DNA of 64,000 bases from Epiperipatus broadwayi (taxonomy: Eukaryota > Onychophora > Udeonychophora > Euonychophora > Peripatidae). The translations under genes were made by a program, and so were the position numbers. Every line of letters begins with the position of its first letter. Within the stretch, counting starts at the first letter, position 1. Location: NCBI GenBank assembly GCA_028023455.1, contig JAQFVV010012529.1, positions 2,666,001 through 2,730,000 on the forward strand, read 5' to 3'. A model generated the notes under the pieces. It was not told where the DNA came from and ran no database searches. It saw only the letters and a program-made list of their open reading frames with translations. Positions 24,721 to 36,930 of the stretch are shown here, piece by piece.

Positions 24721-25599
24721 AACACTCATACATACATATTATGTACATAGGAGAGAATATTTATTTTCCAATGTTTTATTACAATTGAAACTCTGAATAT
24801 GTATGTATACATGAATCAAATGTTATCATCATTGTTACCAGTTACTGATAAATGAATATGACATCTATCTATATCAATTTTAAAAAAAAGTGAAAAAAAG
24901 AGACCTAGAAGAACAAAAGGTTAAAGATGAATTTTGTAATGACTATATAAACTTGTCTATGAATCATGAATATAAAAACAACTTATGATATTGTGTATTA
25001 ACAGTTTCTGCTGCAAGTTTTTTTTTTTCTGAAAGATTTTAATACCTTATCAAGCTGTACTCTATTTCCAATCATTTTTTCAATGAAAACAACCAGCATT
25101 ACACTTTTTCAGAATATTTTTGAGATAATTTTTATATATTCTTGTAAAAAAAAAACACATGATCAAATTCATCATAAAATATTTTTTAGGAATTATACTA
25201 TTTTTCATCAGTTTTATTTGCCGAATCCACAGAAAATATATCCTTGCAATTATTGTTTTACTGTCATCCATATTTAGAAAGTTGGTGGGCATGCTGATTG
25301 GCCTTACAATTTTCTCATTCTTGTTAAAGTATTATGAAACATCCTTAATTTATACTTTTTTCAAGCTTTTTTTGTTATATTGATAGGAAGTTTATGACTA
25401 ATTTCTAAATAATAAATTTGGCAGATAACAACCTTACATTCAATTAATTTAGCCTAAGAGATTACATTGCTATAATAAAATACTTCTGTTTTTAACTAGT
25501 TAACCACAATGGCATCACATTTGAATTGGAACTGCATTCAACATTTTGATCTACCAAGATATTTAAATTAATTCATACTCTCAATTTAATAACTATTCA

Positions 25600-25880
25600 G
25601 TCCAAACATTGTTGAAGATTTTTCTTCTATCACTGGGTGATAAAGCCTCTGAGTTTTTTTGGACATTAATTATTAAATCAAAGTCTTTATAGACTACATT
25701 CAAAACATTAAGAATATTTTATAGATTATTCTTTGAATTTATAAGAATTGCACAATCATCAGCATATTCTAAATCTAGAAAGGATGAAGATAAAGTTCTC
25801 ATGTTTTGCTAATAATTGGTTCAAATTGAAAGTTCCTCATAAAACTATTGAATCATATTTTGAAGCCTTCTATAAATTAT
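25600..25880 (-). pseudogene. LINE reverse-transcriptase relic with YADD box
   Basis: The minus strand, in one frame around 25751-25769, gives 'SSFLDLEYADDCAILINSKN', and downstream 'ILNVLNVVYKDFDLIINVQK'. This is the catalytic YADD strand followed by the helix and '.LIINV.K' segment of non-LTR RTs. Upstream, in another frame, is 'GTFNLNQLLAKHE', which commonly precedes it. A TAA interrupts just after the YADD segment. The relic is short (about 280 bases), old, and of a family different from the RTE copy at 51.8 kb. Confidence 0.65.
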
Positions 25881-26979
25881 TCCAAAAAAAAAATTGGAAA
25901 TAGTATATATCATAGTTTAATACATGTTTTCATTTCAAATGCCACAGACCCCACACATCCAAACAATAATAAGACTGTCTTTTTATCATTATATATAAGC
26001 CATACAATATGAATGAACTTCAATGAACAACAAATTAATTTTAAATATTCCATAAATTTTTTTAAATTAATCAAGACATTCTAAAGAAGGACAATATTGA
26101 TTGGCTTTTTTAGAAATATATATCTAAAATTACAATACAATGGAGAATTATAATTAAGCAAGGTGTTGGAGTATTTCAAAAAATAAAGTTTGTTACAAAA
26201 GAAATTAAAAGACAGCATCCCAAAATATCAAACAAACAGATCAAAGTAACAATCATATGGATATATTTGGATATATAGATTGTTTGTACAATCAGTTTTA
26301 TTTGTTTTCTTTCTTTGAATGGCTGCTAATGATAATGATTAAGTAAGATAGAAATTTTATATAAGAATTGAATTTTTGTTTAAATAGAGAAGTGTTAGGT
26401 CCTGTAAAATTGATTAATGATGTATAATTAGACAGCTTGCCAGCCTTCAGTATTGAGAGTCTGCCTATGTTGTGTTTAATATTTCTGCTTGTTTATATAA
26501 GTAAAAGTGCTGTCTTAAGATTTATCACTTAGCTGGTTTTTGTCACTACTAGTTTAGTATAGGAATTAATTAAAGTTTACATAAATGTGGCATTATAGAC
26601 AAAGTTTATTCATATTTCCAGTGTAATTAATCTGCCTATTGCTATAGAATTTTTTCCTATTTAAATGCATAGAGTTAAGCCTTTATAGATAGATATGTAA
26701 TGAAATTTAGTATTGTATGATATCCAAGGTTAACTTTTTAGTTGAAGAAAATAATGTTAGATTTTATTTCAATTAGCACACACAGACAATTGTCCATATA
26801 TTTGCCTATATTTAAATAATTTAGTGATAAATACTATGGCTACATAATTGCTTTACATACTTATTTTTATTATCATCTAGTTTGAGATAAGGACTTCGTA
26901 ATTACTATATATAAAACTAAATACTATTTAATAACTGAAACACAGGCTTAATATATACCATGTGTCTATATATGTAATA

Positions 26980-27895
26980 TAGGGTATATGAGCACAGACT
27001 TTCACATGACTCACCACTCTCCACTCTATCTAATAACACTGACACACTCAAGCACATATATGCTGAAAAGATAAATAATCACCAATATACCTATTTCATG
27101 CTAAACCAGCAATCATCAGTTGGTCCAGATTATTATCTCCCACACATATACTATAAGTGCTCAGATATATATTAAGATAGACAATCTTCAAACTTTAATG
27201 GACTGGCTCCAATCTACTACACACTCCAACTCTTCAACTGTCCATGATGATGGAATGCTCGAAGGCCACCCTAAGGCCGAGATTCTTGTCACACCCATGT
27301 TGACCCAAGGTCAATCTGAACCCCACATGTACAGGACATACTCCATTAAACACATATGCAAGGATGGGCAGACATCTCTACAATGTGGTGGGTCATGTGA
27401 AAGTCTGTGCTCATATACCCTATATTACATATATAGACACATGGTATATATTAAGCCTGTGTTTCAGTTATTACATTGTAGAGATGTCTGCCCATCCTTG
27501 CATGTGTATTTAATGGATTATGTCCTGTACATGTGGTGTTCAGATTGACCTCGGGTCAACATGGGTGTGACAAGAATCTTGGCCTCAGGGTGGCCTTTGA
27601 GCATTCCATCATCAGATTTTCAATTGGATGGATGGATGGTTGAAGAGTTGGAGTGTGTAGTAGATTGGAGCCAGTCCATTAAAGTTTGAAGATTGTCTAT
27701 CTTAATATATATCTGAGCACTTATAGTATATATGTGTGGGAGATAATAATCTGGACCAACTGATGATTGCTGGTTTAGCATGAAATACGCATATTGGTGA
27801 TTATTTATCTTTTCAGCATATATGTGCTTGAGTGTATCAGTGTTATTAGATAGAGTGGTGGGTCATGTGAAAGTCTGTGCTCACATACCCTATAT
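26980..27895. repeat. 0.9-kb palindrome (foldback repeat family P)
   Basis: The left end TATAGGGTATATGAGCACAG and the right end CTGTGCTCACATACCCTATA are near-exact reverse complements, and the match continues inward through CTTTCACATGAC, CACCAATATAC, CAGCAATCATCAGTTGG, ACTTTAATGGACTGGCT and GGATGGGCAGACATCTCTAC. The central 110 bases hold another reversed copy of the terminal part plus the flanking word CAGGCTTAATATATACC (also present at 26944). The open frame 27120-27548 runs across the palindrome and is a chance product. Other copies lie at 34.8, 57.8 and 59.2 kb. Confidence 0.85.
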
Positions 27896-27899
27896 TAAA

Positions 27900-29045
27900 T
27901 ACTATTTAATTGTGAAATTGTTAATATGATGCAAGGAACAAAAGATGGGCAATATAAAATTAATAGCAAATATATATTAGCAGCTATTCACTCATATTAA
28001 TGATATTAACCCAATTACTCTGAAAAGTTAACTAAAGTAATCATAATGTCCAATTAACCTGTAGTATTCCCTAGGTTGTCTTTATTCCCTTTAAAGGGGC
28101 GATCTAGAAACCTTTTTTTTTTTCTGCATTCTTCCTAACTGGTATTTTCTCTTGTCTTTTGTTTCTATCCATTCTTTTTTATATCAGAGTTTTCCCTTGG
28201 TATTAGTTTTTGGAATATAAAAATTTGTATAAAAACTTGTTTTTATAATCAGTTTTCTAAACTGATCGTTCTATCAAACAGAATGTTTTAATCATATAAA
28301 ATAATATATATACGTATGTGCGTTCATTGGAACTTCTGTATATGATTAATTAATAGATAAACTTAACACTACTAAGTGAAAATTCACTTGCCATTTTTAG
28401 TAAGTCGTCATAAAATGGCTACAGTGTAAGTGTGGGAAAGTGCTAACATGTAGAAATTCTAAATAGTTAAATTTAGGCATAGCTATATTGCATATATATA
28501 TATGGAGGTGTTTTTGTTTATGTATACGTTTAAACATATATTTATGAAGTTAATTTACTCACGATTTTAGTTGGTTTTTTTTTTTTAATCGCTGTAATGT
28601 AAGATAACTCAACCATTAAATATTATAATTACTTAAGGTTAAGATTTCTGAAAATTTTTTTTCTTTCTTTTTTTTTTTATTATTTGTTTAGATTTATTAC
28701 AAGAAACATTATTTCTAAAGAAATATATTATAAAAAAAAAAAGAGGAAGCAAATTCTATACTATTATATTATAGCCTTTCATTCTGAATTCAAATGGAAT
28801 TTTTTTATAGTTTCAGTTCTTTTTGTAAGTATTTTATATTTTATTTTACCAAATTTGCTTTTCTTTTTGGTAATTATACTATTAGAGTTAATAATTAATA
28901 GCATTATATTACTATTACTAATTGCTAGTTCTATCTCTTTAAAATTTCAATTATTTATTTTTATTCAAAAAAAAAACATGAAGCAATTAAAATGTGTTAA
29001 AAGATTATTAATTCAATTGATACCATTTTTCTTCTTTTCTGAGTT
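27900..29045. other. AT-rich intergenic DNA, no gene seen
   Basis: The 122-codon frame at 28684-29052 is hydrophobic, has low complexity and runs into the foldback at 29050, so I do not regard it as a gene. Confidence 0.5.
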
Positions 29046-29049
29046 AACG

Positions 29050-29270
29050 TAATACTTGGTTGTTAATGAACATACACAGACAAATTTTTTTTATTTTAAT
29101 ATTCAGCTTTATTACAGACTAGCATGCTGTCAATATATTTACTATATAATATTCATGGCGTGAATATGATATAGTAAATATATTGAAAACATGCTAGGCA
29201 ATAATAAAGCTGAATTTTTTTTTTAAAAAAAACCCTTCATGTAAGTATGTTCACTAACAACCAAGTATTA
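29050..29270. repeat. 221-bp TA-flanked foldback (MITE)
   Basis: The left end TAATACTTGGTTGTTA and the right end TAACAACCAAGTATTA are perfect reverse complements. The arms continue (GAACATAC, TTCAGCTTTATTA, AGCATG, CAATATATTTACTATAT) almost to the centre at about 29158. The outer TA fits a Tc1/mariner-type target duplication. Non-coding. Confidence 0.85.
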
Positions 29271-29875
29271 AGATTATTGATTGTAAATAGAAAAAGTAAG
29301 AAAAGACACGTCAGCCGTGGATGGTGATTTTATCTCTTTTGAAATTAGGATTAATATATTTTTTATGTACAAATTTAAAAAAAGAAGAAAAGATTGTGTG
29401 TGTGTTTGTTTGTTTGTCGTGTTTATAGCAGGTGAAAAGCTAATTGACTCTTGTCAATTATTTACTGCATTTATTATTGTAATAACTTAAATTTCTTTAA
29501 AGCAAATTATTTCCAATCTTTAAGTTCTAGTTATGTTTATTTTTTTGAATAGTACAGTGGTCTTTTCTTTTAATTGAGGCTTTTGATTTATGCTTGATTT
29601 TTATATTATTTTGCAATAGTTGATTAGAAAACAAAGATATAATTTTATAAAAAATTTATCATGCAATTCTGACTATAATATGCTTAAATACATTACAAAT
29701 TATTGCTTGTCTTTCTTTACTTAAACTGTAGTGAACAATATTATCAAATATTATCTTTAGTATTTTATTACTTGACATTAGATCTGTTTTTTGACAGAAG
29801 ACTTAGTATATTGTATTTTATATAAACAAAATAGATTAAACAACCTTTAAATACATCAAGAGCACATTCTATAAT

Positions 29876-30226
29876 ACCGGCCAAGTGGTGGGCACCATTT
29901 ATTTTTTCAACCAGGTGGTGGGCACCATTTCTTTTTTCAATGTAAATTTATAGTTGGATATTGTTAATAATACACATAGTACAAAAAATATTTATTTCAA
30001 AAATAAAATTTTAACATATAATTAACGTTTATATTTTTACACTGTAAAAGTATAGTATGCCCTACAATTTGATTACAATATAATACAATAATTTATAAGA
30101 AATTTTAAAAATTAAATTTATTTGTGTCAGATAAATAATTTTTTATCATGTTCGGATAGCGGCAGGCACACATAAAATGGTCTGCGGACGCCATGGTACC
30201 CGCGGGCATAAGGTTGGGGACCCCTG
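29876..30226 (-). mobile_element. Charlie-like hAT fragment
   Basis: On the minus strand, from 30226, the element begins CAGGGGTCCCCAACC, the terminal motif typical of hAT-Charlie elements, followed by CG-rich sequence with CCGCGGGTACC that is unlike the surrounding AT-rich DNA. The other end lacks the matching inverted repeat and instead starts with two tandem units of about 30 bases (CAAGTGGTGGGCACCATTT, 29881-29940). CTATAA occurs just outside both ends (29869 and 30226) and may be a decayed 8-bp target duplication. No transposase remains; the frame at 30105-30335 is a chance one. Confidence 0.6.
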
Positions 30227-31435
30227 CTATAAAGCATGTGCTTCTCCAAAAGTCTCTCCATAGGTGAACAGTAAAAGAGCAAACATCACCAGATTTTCTA
30301 ATTGCTAGGTAGTGAGGCTTTGAGCAATTTGGCATCCTTGATTTATTCTCAGGCTAACAATTGTTAAGATATCTATTATTGAATGGTTAGTTGATTTAGT
30401 TATAGGTCAGTTATTTGAAAGAAAAATCTTTTTCCTGATGCGAACTTAGAATTTTTTTTACAAATTTTATTCATATATATATGTAAAATTTTATATATAT
30501 TTAAATTAAAGATTTTTATGGATTTAAAGATGTAAATATTTAATATAAACATGAATTTCCTTATAATAATCTAAATAAATTTTTCAATTATGTTGTAATA
30601 AAGGCCATAAACAATTAAAATTGGAAAGGCATGCTAAGAGCAAGGTAGCAAATAACAGTAAAACTTGTCTTAGTTATTTTAAATTGAAAGACAGACTAGT
30701 TTCAATTGGTTTTGGTTACATCATAACTGAAAAAAATTATCTAAATTATTGTATAACAAGTCCCATTTATATTTAGTTTACACATACACATAAATACACA
30801 TGTAACAGAATGCTATCTATATGGATACAGTAGTATGGATATAGTAGACCAAAACAGAATGGTCATCCAAAAGTCAATATAATTAAGATAATAATTCTCA
30901 GTTTATTGTTACTATTCATAGCACTAAACAACAATCTAATTTAAAAAGATTCTATATTTTGTAGTACAATCTTTGTAGTATAGTTAAATCATAAAATGTT
31001 TTTTAAATATATATTTTTTAAAAGTCTTATTTATGAAATGTTTCAACTATAATTGAATGCTCATTAGTTGTGAATATCGAAACTAATAATGTTTACATCT
31101 ACATATATATGTTTATATTAATTAAATCAGTGATTGAACTAATGACTATGAGAGAAGAAAGAGATCATCTCTGTCTAATTAAATGTAAATATATTGACAA
31201 TTACATTTATTTTTATTTTATTGTATAAACTGAGGCTGGCTATTAATCATAGTTAAAATAAGTTAGACCACAATCAAAGATTATCTCTAAATATCATGGG
31301 ATAGGCTTATGGTTCATTCTACTCAGATTATAAAATGTTCCCTTGTTATTTAGATCAAAAATTTATTATGCTCTCCTCATTTAATTAGGAATTAGATCAC
31401 AGTGTGTAAAAAGGATTAGTCTTTTCATATCTTTA
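30227..31435. other. AT-rich intergenic DNA, no gene seen
   Basis: No supported feature. Confidence 0.55.
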
Positions 31436-31439
31436 TTGA

Positions 31440-32160
31440 GAGACTTTTCTATTTCATGAAAGGATTTCTTTTGAGAAGCCAACGAATTTCTTCATTTATC
31501 TAAGATTAGATCAAAATTAATTTTCAGAAACAATCTCCTTGGAAAGTTGATTTGCACTACTTGATGATGTGATAGAAGTACTTTCTGGATAGATTTAATA
31601 TCATTAGCATATTGAAATAATGAATATTACATCCCTGTTTGGAGAAAAATTTTCCATTTTAAACTTTTGTGTACTTGATTAAATATTACCATCATAAATA
31701 TTGCTAATACACTGAAAATCTGCTTCTTCATAGTCTCCACAAGATATTAGATGAGAAGTTGTCTACAAAAAATTATAAAAAGCTATTAATCAGATTAGAA
31801 TTGCCAAAAATTTAAGATATAGTTTCACAACTTAAGACTTATGTTAAATTAAGTTTCTCTTTTTGTTGTTAAAAATGGAATTTTTATAAGGTTTCAAAAA
31901 TATTTATTTCCTGATCAAACATAAAATCATCTAGGTTTGATCTTCCTGGATGTAACTGGAACCTCATTAACAAATTCAGAATAGCCCATGATCATTGTAC
32001 TTACCTGCTTCATAAATAGATTTTAGTGGTTACTGATCTATGTAAATATGGACAAACACAAATCATGAATTACATAGATAATGACTGTTAAGTCTATGGC
32101 TACAGTGGCAGAATTGAAAGTCTTAATAAAGCCATTAGTGAGTGTATCCCCTGATTGAAA
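31440..32160 (-). pseudogene. Possible LINE relic
   Basis: The minus strand near 31560-31620 can be read as 'FQYANDIKSIQKVL' plus 'VVQINF', which resembles a mutated YADD strand and following helix of a non-LTR RT. Further upstream pieces (about 31950-32150) are only suggestive. There is no continuous frame; a chance match is possible. Confidence 0.3.
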
Positions 32161-33030
32161 AGTCTTCTTTATTTTACGATATTTTGTTAATAGTTAAGCT
32201 GTCTATATATATATGCTAAATAAATAAATAAAAATTATTGAAATATTTAAAAAATAAATTAATTTTTTTAAAAAGCATTTTAAAAAAGATTTATTGATTT
32301 ATTATGTTTGATTTTTTAAAAAGTATTGTTTAAGATATTTTAGAATAAGTTAGTTTGATTAATCAGTGATTTATACTTAAACTTTTTTTTCAAACTCTCT
32401 TAAATTGTTTTTCTGAATTTACTTCACTTACCCCCCCCCCCCACTAATATAACAAACTTGACAATTTTAATCAATTTTTTTTTTTAGCATTCATATATGG
32501 GACTTTTTATTTAGCATTTCTTTTTTTTTTTTATTATCATGAAACATTAATTTATTCAAAAACAACGTAATCAATTATCTTCTACTAAATAGACTGATTT
32601 TTTTATATTTTCTATTGAATTCTTTTGTGAATACATTATATTTTTTGGCTTTTTTTTTTTTTTTTGCATTTATTATTACAAATTATAGTGTTTCATTGCA
32701 ATACTATCACTTATTTTTCATCAAATTACAACCAATTGTAAGCTAAATAATGTTAGTGGTTGAAAAAATATAATAAATCTATTTTGATTAATATTTAATT
32801 ATGATTTTAGATAGTTTTTATACAAATGTATAATTATGGAGAGAAATTCGACAAAATAATGAGAGCATTGAATACATTAATTCTATATTTTTGATATATT
32901 GTATAGAAATAGACATACATATTTATATAGGAAGCAGTAATGAATATGTTATGGCAATATTTTTCTAAGTCTGTGAGAAGAAATGATGAACCTATTTGAG
33001 TTTTGAAATGAGTCATTATTGCTGCTCAAA
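32161..33030. other. AT-rich DNA with homopolymer tracts, no gene seen
   Basis: It contains a run of twelve C (32431-32442) and several runs of ten or more T. The 60-codon minus frame at 32834-33016 has no recognisable domain. Confidence 0.55.
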
Positions 33031-33039
33031 TAACAGAAA

Positions 33040-33850
33040 AAAATCGCTGACCAAAACTGCTGAACTATGTAATATTTCAAGAATACAATCTTAAGAAAAA
33101 TGTCATCATTTATTCAAAATGGAGAAGGGATGCTAATTACAACTACGATAAGAATTTATTGCTTTCTGAAAAAGACTGATAAACATTAAGAAAGATTGCA
33201 ACTTAAAAAAAAAAGGACCAAATTAATGCAAAAATCAGTACATATCTGTAAAATCTAATGTTTAACAAAACAATCTAATGTTAACTTCACAAATGAAATA
33301 GTTTATTGAGTTGTCATTTCAAACTTCTGCTTTCTAGTGTGAATGCTGTAGTTTAAAAATATTGATATTATGAAGATAACTCATTAATTCATAATTAAAA
33401 GCATGTCATATAACTTATCTATGTCTAAAAAAGGTATATCAATCATATTTATTTTTTACCCTATATGAAACATGATGATAAAACTATCATGATTAGGAAA
33501 AAGCATATCATGTTATTTTTTGTCCTATCATCCTCTGTGACAAATTGTAACTGCAGATTATTTAAACATTTTGGGGAATCAGATTTTTTTTTCATAATGC
33601 AAATTTCAGAAACAATATGTTGTCTTCCAAGATGATACTGCTCCAATTTATATTGTATCATAGTCAAATATTGATTGAAAATAACATGAGAATGATGTAA
33701 CGTACTTTCTAAGATCTGAAAATGATATAAGAGATTAATATCCACCATCATTTTTTTGGAGAACTTGAGGCATTGCTTTAATGAAAAATGGCATAATATT
33801 TTTTTGGATACTGTTCAAATGTTATTATTCTATCTGACATAGAATATAAA
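33040..33850 (+). pseudogene. Tc1/mariner-like transposase relic
   Basis: In changing plus-strand frames around 33560-33660 the sequence gives 'YLNILGNQIFF' and then 'QYVVFQDDTAPIYIV'. This mirrors the catalytic-core wording of Tc1/mariner transposases (Y..IL......, then QQDNAP.H). Upstream 'LSEKD' and 'TLRKIAT' near 33170-33200 could be the N-terminal helix-turn-helix part. Multiple stops and frameshifts. No terminal repeats were located. The minus-strand open frame 33461-33751 overlaps this relic in antisense and is not a gene. Confidence 0.4.
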
Positions 33851-34256
33851 TAGTTTTGGCTGCAAACAGTGGCCTAAAGGGCATTAATAAGATATACCAA
33901 ATGGATGTTTTCATTATCAAACTCAAAGGATTGTTGACTAGATAAATAAGAATCATAATTTTTTTGCAATGAAATTTTATCACATATTTTAAAAAATAAT
34001 TTAAATTAAATATGACTAACTAATCTTTTATTTAAAATTTGGTATTTTTTTTTTTTTTTTTAATTATTTTAAAAGTATTTTCTCTAAAGTATTTTTTTTT
34101 TCAGCTGGAGAGACTATGTGCAAAGTGAAATATGTATATTGAGGTGTTTTTTCTTAATGATTGCTGAATGAGTTTTTTCATTACATGAGCTAAATATTTT
34201 TATTTTTAAATATATTCTATTTGTTTCTAGGTGATATAATTTTCTATAGTTTGTCT

Positions 34257-34268
34257 CCCCCCCCCCCC
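34257..34268. repeat. Poly-C tract
   Basis: Twelve consecutive C in an otherwise AT-rich context. Confidence 0.95.
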
Positions 34269-34366
34269 AATATATTGCCGTTATTTTATATCAGTTTTGA
34301 AGTAAGGCTTTTTTTAAAAAAATTCATGTAATTTGATTTTAGTATTAAGAATTTCTGATCTAAAAA

Positions 34367-34492
34367 ATAAAAAGTTTGATTTAAAAAAAAAAGAAATATA
34401 AAAAAGTTGTGGATATATATATATTTTTGACACATGAAAAAAAAAATATCCACAACTTTTATATTTCTTTTTTTTTAAATCAAACTTTTTAT
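34367..34492. repeat. 126-bp perfect-arm hairpin
   Basis: ATAAAAAGTTTGATTTAAAA at the left and its reverse complement ending at 34492 flank inner arms with GAAATATAAAA and GTTGTGGATAT. The loop is short (about 25 bases). It is probably a small MITE. The arms are almost identical, so it is young or maintained. Confidence 0.75.
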
Positions 34493-34830
34493 GTTTATAC
34501 ATAATTTAAACTCCTGAGCTGAAAATTGTCTTATTGTTGGGTCTGATATTACAAATTGCTTTATGAAGTGATCCTTTGTTTATCATCATTTTGATTTATT
34601 GAATAAGTTGTCTTATGATTATATATTAATTTTTTTAGATTTGAATTAGGTTATTTATTTATTGTATAGTCATCTGCTTGGAAAGCAAGTAGAATATAAA
34701 AATTCCATTCTTTTGGTCAATTTTTTTTTCAATTTTCTTATATTTTAATCAGTCTAGAATAGATCAATTTTTTGAGTTGGTCATTTTTATTCTACAATAA
34801 TTGCTTACTAATAAATTATTATAACATTAT

Positions 34831-35271
34831 TTAATACATTGTACAGGCTTAAACCTGCATTTATATATGCAATATATGCAGGGTTTGAACTCAGACTTTC
34901 ACATGACCCACCACTCTCAGTACCATCTCATATTGCTGACCCACCCGATAACACACATGTTGAAAAGATAAATAATCACCAATATACGTATTTCATGCTA
35001 AACCAGCAATCATCAGTTAGTCTAGATTACTATCCTCACACATATATATAATCAGTACTTAGCTTTAGATTACGATAGCCAATATTTATACATTAATGGA
35101 CAGGCTTCAAACTATTCCAACTCACAACTCTTTAGCCTTTCATTTCATTGAAATGACATATTAATCATTCTGACCCCTCATGTACAGGAGAATAATCCAT
35201 TTATATATACATATGTGAGGAATGGGCAGACCTTTTACACACTATTTATATAAATTAATACATTGTACAGG
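34831..35271. repeat. Family P, single-arm copy with 17-bp flanking repeat
   Basis: The interior matches one arm of the 27-kb palindrome (CAGACTTTCACATGACCC, AAAAGATAAATAATCACC, CAGCAATCATCAGTT, ATGGGCAGAC). Exact copies of TTAATACATTGTACAGG stand at 34831-34847 and 35255-35271, just outside. A 17-bp duplication is long for a cut-and-paste transposon and is typical of LINE-machinery insertion. On the minus strand GAGTTCAAACCC near 34877-34888 resembles a polymerase III B box. I cannot exclude that the direct repeat belongs to the element itself. Confidence 0.7.
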
Positions 35272-35975
35272 GATGACAGGAGCTTGAAAGACCATTTGAC
35301 TGTAATTGCTTTTAAGTTTGTTAGACTTGTTACAGAGCGAAATGTTATTCATTATTTGCAAATGAATGATTGGCCATTATTTAAAATACTATAAATGCAA
35401 GTTGTTGGGGTTTTTTTAAACTTGGAATACTTTGATGAAAATTACTTATTTTTTATTGAATTATCACTATTTTTATAAAGTTATTTTAATGATTTATTAT
35501 ATCTGCATTTTTTGGAAACACTTTATAATCAGTATTAAAAATAAATGTCTATCACTAGTTGAAGACACCATTCTTATTTAATATAACAAATTGAATATTA
35601 AAAGAAGTAAATTTTTTTTATTGTTTTCTAATTCTGGATGCAGACATATTATGCCTAAAAGAAACTTCGATTTTAGAAGTTTTAAAATGTGTAAAAGACA
35701 AAATATTATATTTTATATGAAAAACTTTTTAAAGTATATGAGAATAGGAAATATGAGAAATAAGAATTTAAAATTTTGCACATATTTGAAATATTTTAGA
35801 CTGATTAATTAAGACTTAGTCAAATAATTTATTTTAAGTACAAAATAATCACAATATTTGAATTTTTTTTTTTTTTTAATGCAGAAAAATTTATTATTAT
35901 AATATCATTATAAATTCTGGAAGTATTATAATTTCTTTCCACTTGTTATCCTATTCAGCATTGATTTATATATGA
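35272..35975. other. AT-rich intergenic DNA, no gene seen
   Basis: The 73-codon frame at 35591-35812 has no recognisable domain. Confidence 0.55.
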
Positions 35976-35979
35976 ATAG

Positions 35980-36930
35980 ACTACCATATATACCTTACAT
36001 AAACACTTTTCAATGCAATTTAATATAATAAAATTTATTTCTCCTTGCTTACAGTTTTAATTATGCCGCAATCATTATCAGAGCTACAATATTCAAACAT
36101 ATATAACCATATAATTAATGCTTATCTATACATACATACTTATAAATAATATAAACAATATCCTATATTATGAACTTTAAAATAATATAATTTTTCTATG
36201 ATCCCTCTAATGATATATTTTTATTCATTTTTAATTAATATTACTTTTTATCCTATTTTTAATCTTAATTTATTTCCTTTTTCATAATTGTTTTAATTTT
36301 AATATATATTTTTCAACATTTGTATTACTTTTAAACTTTTTAATAAATTATTTCTGTTATTTTAATAATAATAATAACTACACAATATTTTTTATATAAT
36401 TCTATTTTTTCAATTTATAATTTTTCTTAAATAACTTTTTTAGAAATTTGTAAGCATTTAAAAGAGGTAGTTATTTAAGAAAAATTATACATTGAAAAAA
36501 TATAATTATGTAAAAAATATTGGTAGTTTTTATTATTAAAATGATAGAAATATATTATTAAAAAACTTAAAAAGTAATACAAATGTAGAAAAGGATATAT
36601 TAAAATTAAAACAAATTATTAAAAAGGAAATCAATTAATATTAAAAATAGGATAAAAAGTAGTATTAATTAAAAATGAATAAGGACTCATTATAGAGATC
36701 ACTGAAAAAATTATATTATTTTTAAATTCATGACATAAGATATTGCTTATAAGTGTTTATATTGTTTATAAGTAAGTATGCATAGATAAATATTCATTGT
36801 ATGGTTATATATATTTGAATATTGTAGCTCTAATGGTGGATGAAGTTGAAACTGTAAGCAAGGATAAATAAATTCTATTATATTAAATTGCATTGAAAAG
36901 TGTTTATGTACGATGTATATGATATTTTAT
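35980..36930. repeat. About 0.95-kb palindrome of PLE tail sequence
   Basis: The left arm starts near 35982 with ACATAAACACTTTTCAATGC and the right arm ends near 36930 with its reverse complement. The centre is near 36450, with ATTTAAGAAAAATTATA on either side. Close to the ends of both arms is a word like GTAGCTCTGATAATGATTGC, which resembles the 3' tail of PLE copy A (GTAGCTCTGATGAAGACTGC near 10.03 kb). Beyond it, both contain AATTGCATTG followed by GTGTnTATGT. I infer two PLE 3' tails joined in inverted orientation. No coding sequence survives. Confidence 0.65.

Noticed and set aside
27120-27548. 142-codon open frame on the plus strand
   Set aside because: It lies wholly inside the 27-kb palindrome, has no domain, and the homologous segments in other copies of the family are not open; a chance frame.
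28684-29052. 122-codon hydrophobic open frame
   Set aside because: Low complexity (Ile/Leu/Phe/Lys), runs into a MITE, no start context or homology seen; expected by chance in AT-rich DNA.
30105-30335. 76-codon minus-strand frame containing balanced composition
   Set aside because: The balanced part is the non-coding end of a Charlie-like hAT element, recognised by its terminal motif.
33461-33751. 96-codon minus-strand frame as a gene
   Set aside because: No domain on the minus strand; the plus strand shows mariner-like wording, so it is more likely antisense of a relic.
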